This document shows positions 60,526 through 64,000 of a stretch of DNA of 64,000 nucleotides, piece by piece (position 1 is the stretch's first letter; every line of letters starts with the position of its first letter). This DNA comes from SKGN01 sp050948865 (lineage in GTDB: Bacteria > Bacillota_I > Bacilli_A > RF39 > UBA660): NCBI GenBank assembly GCA_050948865.1, contig JBMNEQ010000002.1:186001-250000 (forward strand), read 5' to 3'. The notes beneath the pieces were generated by a model that did no database searches, was not told the origin of the DNA, and saw only the letters and a program-made list of their open reading frames with translations. The position numbers and the translations under genes were made by a program.

Positions 60526-61428
60526 TTACTCTTTTTCTTTTTTACTACGGGGATGATATTCTATATAATTTTTTATTAAAGTGTTTTTAGCAACATGAGT
60601 ATAGATTGCTGTAGTAGTTATATCACTATGGCCCATTAGTTCTTGAATACTTCTTAAATCAGCTCCATATTCTAATAAATGAGTAGCAAAAGAATGCCTT
60701 AAAGTATGAGGAGAAAAATTTTTAGTTACTCCCCTTTTTAAAGCAATCTTTTTTAACATCTTAAAAAAACCTTGTCGACTTAAATTATTTCCTTGATTAT
60801 TTAAAAATAAATAATCACTATTTTTGTTTTTTAATAAAAATGGTCTTGTCTTGTTGAGATATTCCTTTACCCATTTTGTAGCAATATCCCCTATTGGAAT
60901 CATTCTTTCTTTATTTCCTTTACCATAACATTTTATAATATTCATTTCTAAATTAACATTCATTATTTTTAAAGTAATTAATTCACTAATTCGTAAACCA
61001 GTGGCATAAAGTAATTCAAGCATTGCTTTATTTCGGTATTCTAAATGATTATTTGGAGAAAAATTTAATAATCTAGTTATTTCTTCAATAGTTAATACTT
61101 GAGGCAATTTCTTTCTTAATTTAGGAGTTTCTATATTTTCACTAGGATTATGAGAACTTCTTTCTTCTTTGATTAAAAATAGATGAAAGTTTTTTAAACT
61201 GACTATTTTTCTAGTTATACTACTACTAGCTAAATTAGTTTTACTTAAATGTTCTATATAATTAGTAATATTTTTTTTCGATATTTTTTCTATAGAATTA
61301 ATTTTTTCTTTTTTTTCTAAAAAATTTAAATAATCTTCTAAATCTCTTTTATAAGCTTTTTTAGTATTTTCACTTAACTTTTTTTCTATAAAAATATAAT
61401 TTAAATAATCATTTAGATCCTTCTTCAT
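60526..61428 (-). CDS. Tyrosine recombinase (XerC/XerD-like)
   Basis: Site-specific recombinase of 300 aa with the normal Xer layout: an N-terminal SAM-like core-binding domain (LNDYLNYIFIEKKLSENTKKAYKRDL) and a catalytic domain with Arg in ATGLRISEL, the HTLRHSFATHLL box, GHSDITTTAIYTHV and the nucleophilic Tyr. All five catalytic residues are present. Its single-copy, housekeeping position suggests chromosome-dimer resolution, XerD type; XerC versus XerD cannot be separated by eye. Confidence 0.92.
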   Translation of the reverse strand: MKKDLNDYLNYIFIEKKLSENTKKAYKRDLEDYLNFLEKKEKINSIEKISKKNITNYIEHLSKTNLASSSITRKIVSLKNFHLFLIKEERSSHNPSENIETPKLRKKLPQVLTIEEITRLLNFSPNNHLEYRNKAMLELLYATGLRISELITLKIMNVNLEMNIIKCYGKGNKERMIPIGDIATKWVKEYLNKTRPFLLKNKNSDYLFLNNQGNNLSRQGFFKMLKKIALKRGVTKNFSPHTLRHSFATHLLEYGADLRSIQELMGHSDITTTAIYTHVAKNTLIKNYIEYHPRSKKEKE

Positions 61429-61536
61429 TTTATCCCTTCTTCTTTAATAAATTGTATCATGTTAATTTTGTTATAACAAATATTTATTTCTATACAAGGA
61501 AACTTACTCATGTTAAAATAAAGATGGAGGGATAAA

Positions 61537-62742
61537 ATGAATGAACCTTTAGCTTACGCTCTTCGTCCTAAAAGATTAGAAGATATTGTTGGACAAGAAC
61601 ATTTAGTTGGAAAAGATAAAGTTATTGCTAAGATGTTAAAAAATAAAAAGTTTTTTTCAATGATTTTATATGGTAATCCAGGTGTTGGAAAAAACAGTAT
61701 GGCTGAAGTTATTGTTAAAGAGTCTGGTTTAAATTATCGACAATTAAATGCTGTTATTAATAATAAACAAGATTTTGATATGATTGTGGAAGAAGCTAAA
61801 ATGTATAAAGGACTGCTTCTTATTATGGATGAGTTTCATCGTTTAAATAAAGATAAACAAGATTTACTTTTACCTCATTTAGAAAGCGGTTTAATTAAGG
61901 TTATTGGTCTAACGACTTCTAATCCTTATTTTTCTATTAATCCTGCTTTAAGAAGTCGTTGTCATATTTTTGAATTAAAAGATTTGACTAATGAAGATTT
62001 AAAAAAAGCTTTGTTTAAAAGTATAGAAAGTAAATATTTAAAAGATATTAAAATAACTGAAAAAGAAATAGATTATATTATTAGATTAGCTAATGGAGAT
62101 TTAAGATATGCTTATAATCTTTTAGAACTTAGTTATTATTCTTCTATAGATCATCATATAACTTTAGAAACACTGTTAGATATTAGTAGTAAACCAAGAA
62201 CTTATTTTGATAAAAATGAAGATGGTTATTATGATTTATTAAGTGCTTTTCAAAAATCTATTCGTGGTAGTGATGTTGATGCTTCTCTTCATTATTTAGC
62301 TCGTTTAATTGAAAGTGGTGATTTAAAAAGTATATATCGTCGTCTTAGTGTTTGTGCTTATGAAGATATTGGTTTAGCTAATCCTTTGCTTGGTCTTAAA
62401 GTTAATGCTTGTATTGAAATATGTGAACGTTTAGGTTTACCAGAAGCTAGAATACCTTTAGCTACTGTTGTTATTGAACTAGCTTTATCCCCTAAATCAA
62501 ATAGCAGTTATCAAGCTATAACTTTAGCTTTAGAGGATTTAAAACAAGGTAATATTGAAGATATTCCTACTCATTTAAAGATGAATTCTAAAGATTATTT
62601 ATATCCTCATAATTATCAAGATGGATATGTTAAACAAGATTATTTACCAAATAAGTTAAAAGATAAAAGATATTATCATCCCTTAATTAGAAATAAGTAT
62701 GAAAAAATATTAAAAAGTGTTTATGATAAATTAAAAAAATAG
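61537..62742 (+). CDS. rarA: Replication-associated recombination protein RarA
   Basis: AAA+ ATPase acting at stalled replication forks, 401 aa. The start PLAYALRPKRLEDIVGQEHLVG, the Walker B/arginine region MDEFHRLNKDKQDLLLPHLE and the C-terminal YEDIGLANP and LKMNSKDYLYPHNY-type blocks are clear. The Walker A reads GNPGVGKNS: the usual Thr after Lys is replaced by Asn. This could weaken ATP hydrolysis or be a tolerated variant. The gene has GGAGGG upstream. Confidence 0.93.
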   Translation: MNEPLAYALRPKRLEDIVGQEHLVGKDKVIAKMLKNKKFFSMILYGNPGVGKNSMAEVIVKESGLNYRQLNAVINNKQDFDMIVEEAKMYKGLLLIMDEFHRLNKDKQDLLLPHLESGLIKVIGLTTSNPYFSINPALRSRCHIFELKDLTNEDLKKALFKSIESKYLKDIKITEKEIDYIIRLANGDLRYAYNLLELSYYSSIDHHITLETLLDISSKPRTYFDKNEDGYYDLLSAFQKSIRGSDVDASLHYLARLIESGDLKSIYRRLSVCAYEDIGLANPLLGLKVNACIEICERLGLPEARIPLATVVIELALSPKSNSSYQAITLALEDLKQGNIEDIPTHLKMNSKDYLYPHNYQDGYVKQDYLPNKLKDKRYYHPLIRNKYEKILKSVYDKLKK

Positions 62743-62763
62743 AAAATTAAATTCTATTTTTTT
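62732..62763. terminator. Bidirectional terminator between rarA and the Clp-like gene
   Basis: AAAAAATAGAA pairs with TTCTATTTTTT around AATTAAA, spanning the rarA stop and the end of the converging minus-strand gene. Confidence 0.78.
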
Positions 62764-64000
62764 TATATTTTTTAAAATCAATTATTTTTTCTTTTGGTTC
62801 TTTAAAAAATGTTTTAGTTAGTTGTTTGGCTTTAATAGTTCTAGAACTTGGATTAATTCGTTCACAAGTCATTAAAGCTTGAGAAAGATAATCTTTAGTA
62901 ATATTATCATCATCATTAAATAAAGCAAAAGCATAGGCTTTTCTTAAAATAGATAAAGCTAAATCAGGATTATGGACAACATCATTATAAGGACGATGTT
63001 TTTTCTTAGTAGAATCAATAATAAAATTTAATATCCCTTCTTGATTATTTAAATTAAATTTAATTTTAGTAGTTTTTTCCAATTTTTTAATGTTTTCTTT
63101 TAAAATAGATAAAATTACTTTTTCTTTTGGTTCATCTATATTTATTCGTTCAAATCTTCTTTTAAAAGCTTGATCAGTTAAAATATATTTTTCATATTCT
63201 TCTTTAGTAGTACAACCGATAATCTTAATTAAATCTCGATCTAAATAAGGTTTTAAGATGTTAGCAAGATCAAGAGATCCAGTTGAAGTTTGCCCAGCTC
63301 CAATAGAGGTATGTAGTTCGTCTAAAAATAAAATATTTCTTTTATCAAGGATTAAATAAGAAAGAAGTGTTTCCACCTTTTTTTCAAATTCTCCTAAATA
63401 TTTAGTATCACTAACTAAAGAAGAAATATTAACTTTAATTATATTATGATCTTTTAAAATATTCGGGACTTGTTTATTTTTTATTTTATAAGCTAAACCT
63501 TCAACGATGGCAGTTTTACCAACACCAGATTCTCCTACTAATAAAGCTGATTTTTCTTTAGTAAGAAGAGCCAAAATTAAATTATTAATTTCTTTTTCTC
63601 GCCCAATTGCCGGATTGCTTTGATATTCATAATTAGTTAAGATTTGAGTTACTATCTTTTTTTGGTTATTATCTAAAAAATCCAAAGAAGAATCTATTTC
63701 TTCAATGCTTTTCATTGTTTTATCATAAATGTTCATATTTAATAATAAAGAATTAATAATATTGGTATCAACTACTGTTTCATCATAAAGATATTCATAA
63801 AAATAATCTATTAAAAATTCATCTGGTCCAGCTAAATAATAAAAGTGTTTACTTAATGTATAAAAAGCAGTAATTGTTTCTTTGAAGTTTTGATTATAAA
63901 TAGTTTGATATTCTTTATTAGTAATAACCTTTTCTTCTTGAATTGGTAAATTTAAATGATTTTTAATCATTTCATAATTAATTCCTAATTCGTTTAAGTT
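62747..64000 (-). CDS. ClpA/ClpB-like AAA+ ATPase, single module (partial at window edge)
   Basis: The minus-strand frame is open from the right edge. ATG 63970 is possible, but no clear ribosome site precedes it and in-frame sense codons continue to the edge (LNELGINYE), so the start may lie outside. The AAA domain has Walker A GESGVGKT, Walker B ILFLDELH, and the ClpA/B D1-type sensor GCTTKEEYEKY and RRFERI arginine finger. The protein ends 80 residues after the AAA module, so the second AAA domain of ClpA/ClpB/ClpC is missing. Confidence 0.82.
   Translation of the reverse strand, partial: NLNELGINYEMIKNHLNLPIQEEKVITNKEYQTIYNQNFKETITAFYTLSKHFYYLAGPDEFLIDYFYEYLYDETVVDTNIINSLLLNMNIYDKTMKSIEEIDSSLDFLDNNQKKIVTQILTNYEYQSNPAIGREKEINNLILALLTKEKSALLVGESGVGKTAIVEGLAYKIKNKQVPNILKDHNIIKVNISSLVSDTKYLGEFEKKVETLLSYLILDKRNILFLDELHTSIGAGQTSTGSLDLANILKPYLDRDLIKIIGCTTKEEYEKYILTDQAFKRRFERINIDEPKEKVILSILKENIKKLEKTTKIKFNLNNQEGILNFIIDSTKKKHRPYNDVVHNPDLALSILRKAYAFALFNDDDNITKDYLSQALMTCERINPSSRTIKAKQLTKTFFKEPKEKIIDFKKYKKNRI

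Overview
The window looks like a chromosomal segment of a very AT-rich, low-GC Gram-positive bacterium of the class Bacilli. Gene order repeatedly matches Bacillus subtilis: rnhC/cvpA/trxA, rpsP-khpA, uppS-cdsA-rseP, fmt-rlmN-prpC-prkC-rsgA-rpe, nfo-yqfT, pbpA-rpmG-efp-spoIIIAH, yqfC-yqfD-ybeY-dgkA-cdd-era-yqzL-recO, sepF-divIVA-ileS, ylbJ-ylbL and nusB-xseA-xseB-spoIVB. Genes are closely packed and many canonical members of these blocks are absent (dxr, rsmB, spoIIIAA-AG, phoH, spo0A). TGA is used as a stop (for example fmt), so this is not a UGA=Trp mollicute. A reduced-genome, uncultured member of the Bacilli near the Erysipelotrichia/RF39/Mollicutes neighbourhood is my inference, not something the sequence proves.

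Layout. 1-2640: rnhC (minus, cut by the window edge) and an IS30-type insertion in the rnhC/cvpA intergenic region. 2.7-14 kb: redox, translation, lipid-carrier and membrane-protease genes, then the PrpC/PrkC phosphatase-kinase pair with RsgA and Rpe. 14-17.6 kb: three paralogous type IV pilin-like genes, disrupted by a truncated IS1202-type element, a perfect 352-bp duplication and a scrambled pilin pseudogene. 17.6-24.1 kb: nfo, a class B penicillin-binding protein, rpmG, efp, the sporulation-type genes spoIIIAH, gerE and gerM, and tRNA-Arg(TCT). 24.2-27.8 kb: an accessory locus with two unrecognised membrane-associated proteins, a peptidase-containing (C39) ABC exporter and two tiny double-glycine-leader peptide genes too short for normal ORF calling. 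27.9-34.6 kb: rpsU, murE, then yqfC-yqfD through recO.

34.7-39.5 kb contains three T-box tRNA-sensing leaders. The first precedes a 12-codon leader ORF and a set of mutually exclusive hairpins ahead of an M20 peptidase gene. The second, before glyS, seems to have an ultrashort Stem I with a GGC specifier in its apical loop. The third, before a type-2-like ileS, is canonical with an ATC specifier. 42.6-45 kb: a PilB-type ATPase and two pseudopilin-like genes, a second pilus or competence locus. 45-55 kb: ylbJ, ylbL, mutS, nusB, xseAB, spoIVB, spoIIM, mnmA. 55-64 kb: an HTH protein, a glycosyltransferase, a transglutaminase-like exported protein, a lytic-transglycosylase-like protein, an orphan CofE-family protein, dps, a tyrosine recombinase, rarA with an altered Walker A, and a single-AAA ClpA/B-like protein running off the right edge.

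How the genes fit together: most of the window is translation, envelope and cell-division housekeeping. A scattered sporulation set (spoIIIAH, gerE, gerM, yqfC, yqfD, ylbJ, spoIVB, spoIIM) suggests the organism sporulates or descends recently from a spore former. The pilin genes plus pilB suggest a type IV pilus or competence pseudopilus. The most novel-looking parts are the exporter/peptide locus, the pilin mosaic, the T-box/attenuator region, and a recurring promoter layout in which a -10 box lies exactly 16 nt before the start codon.
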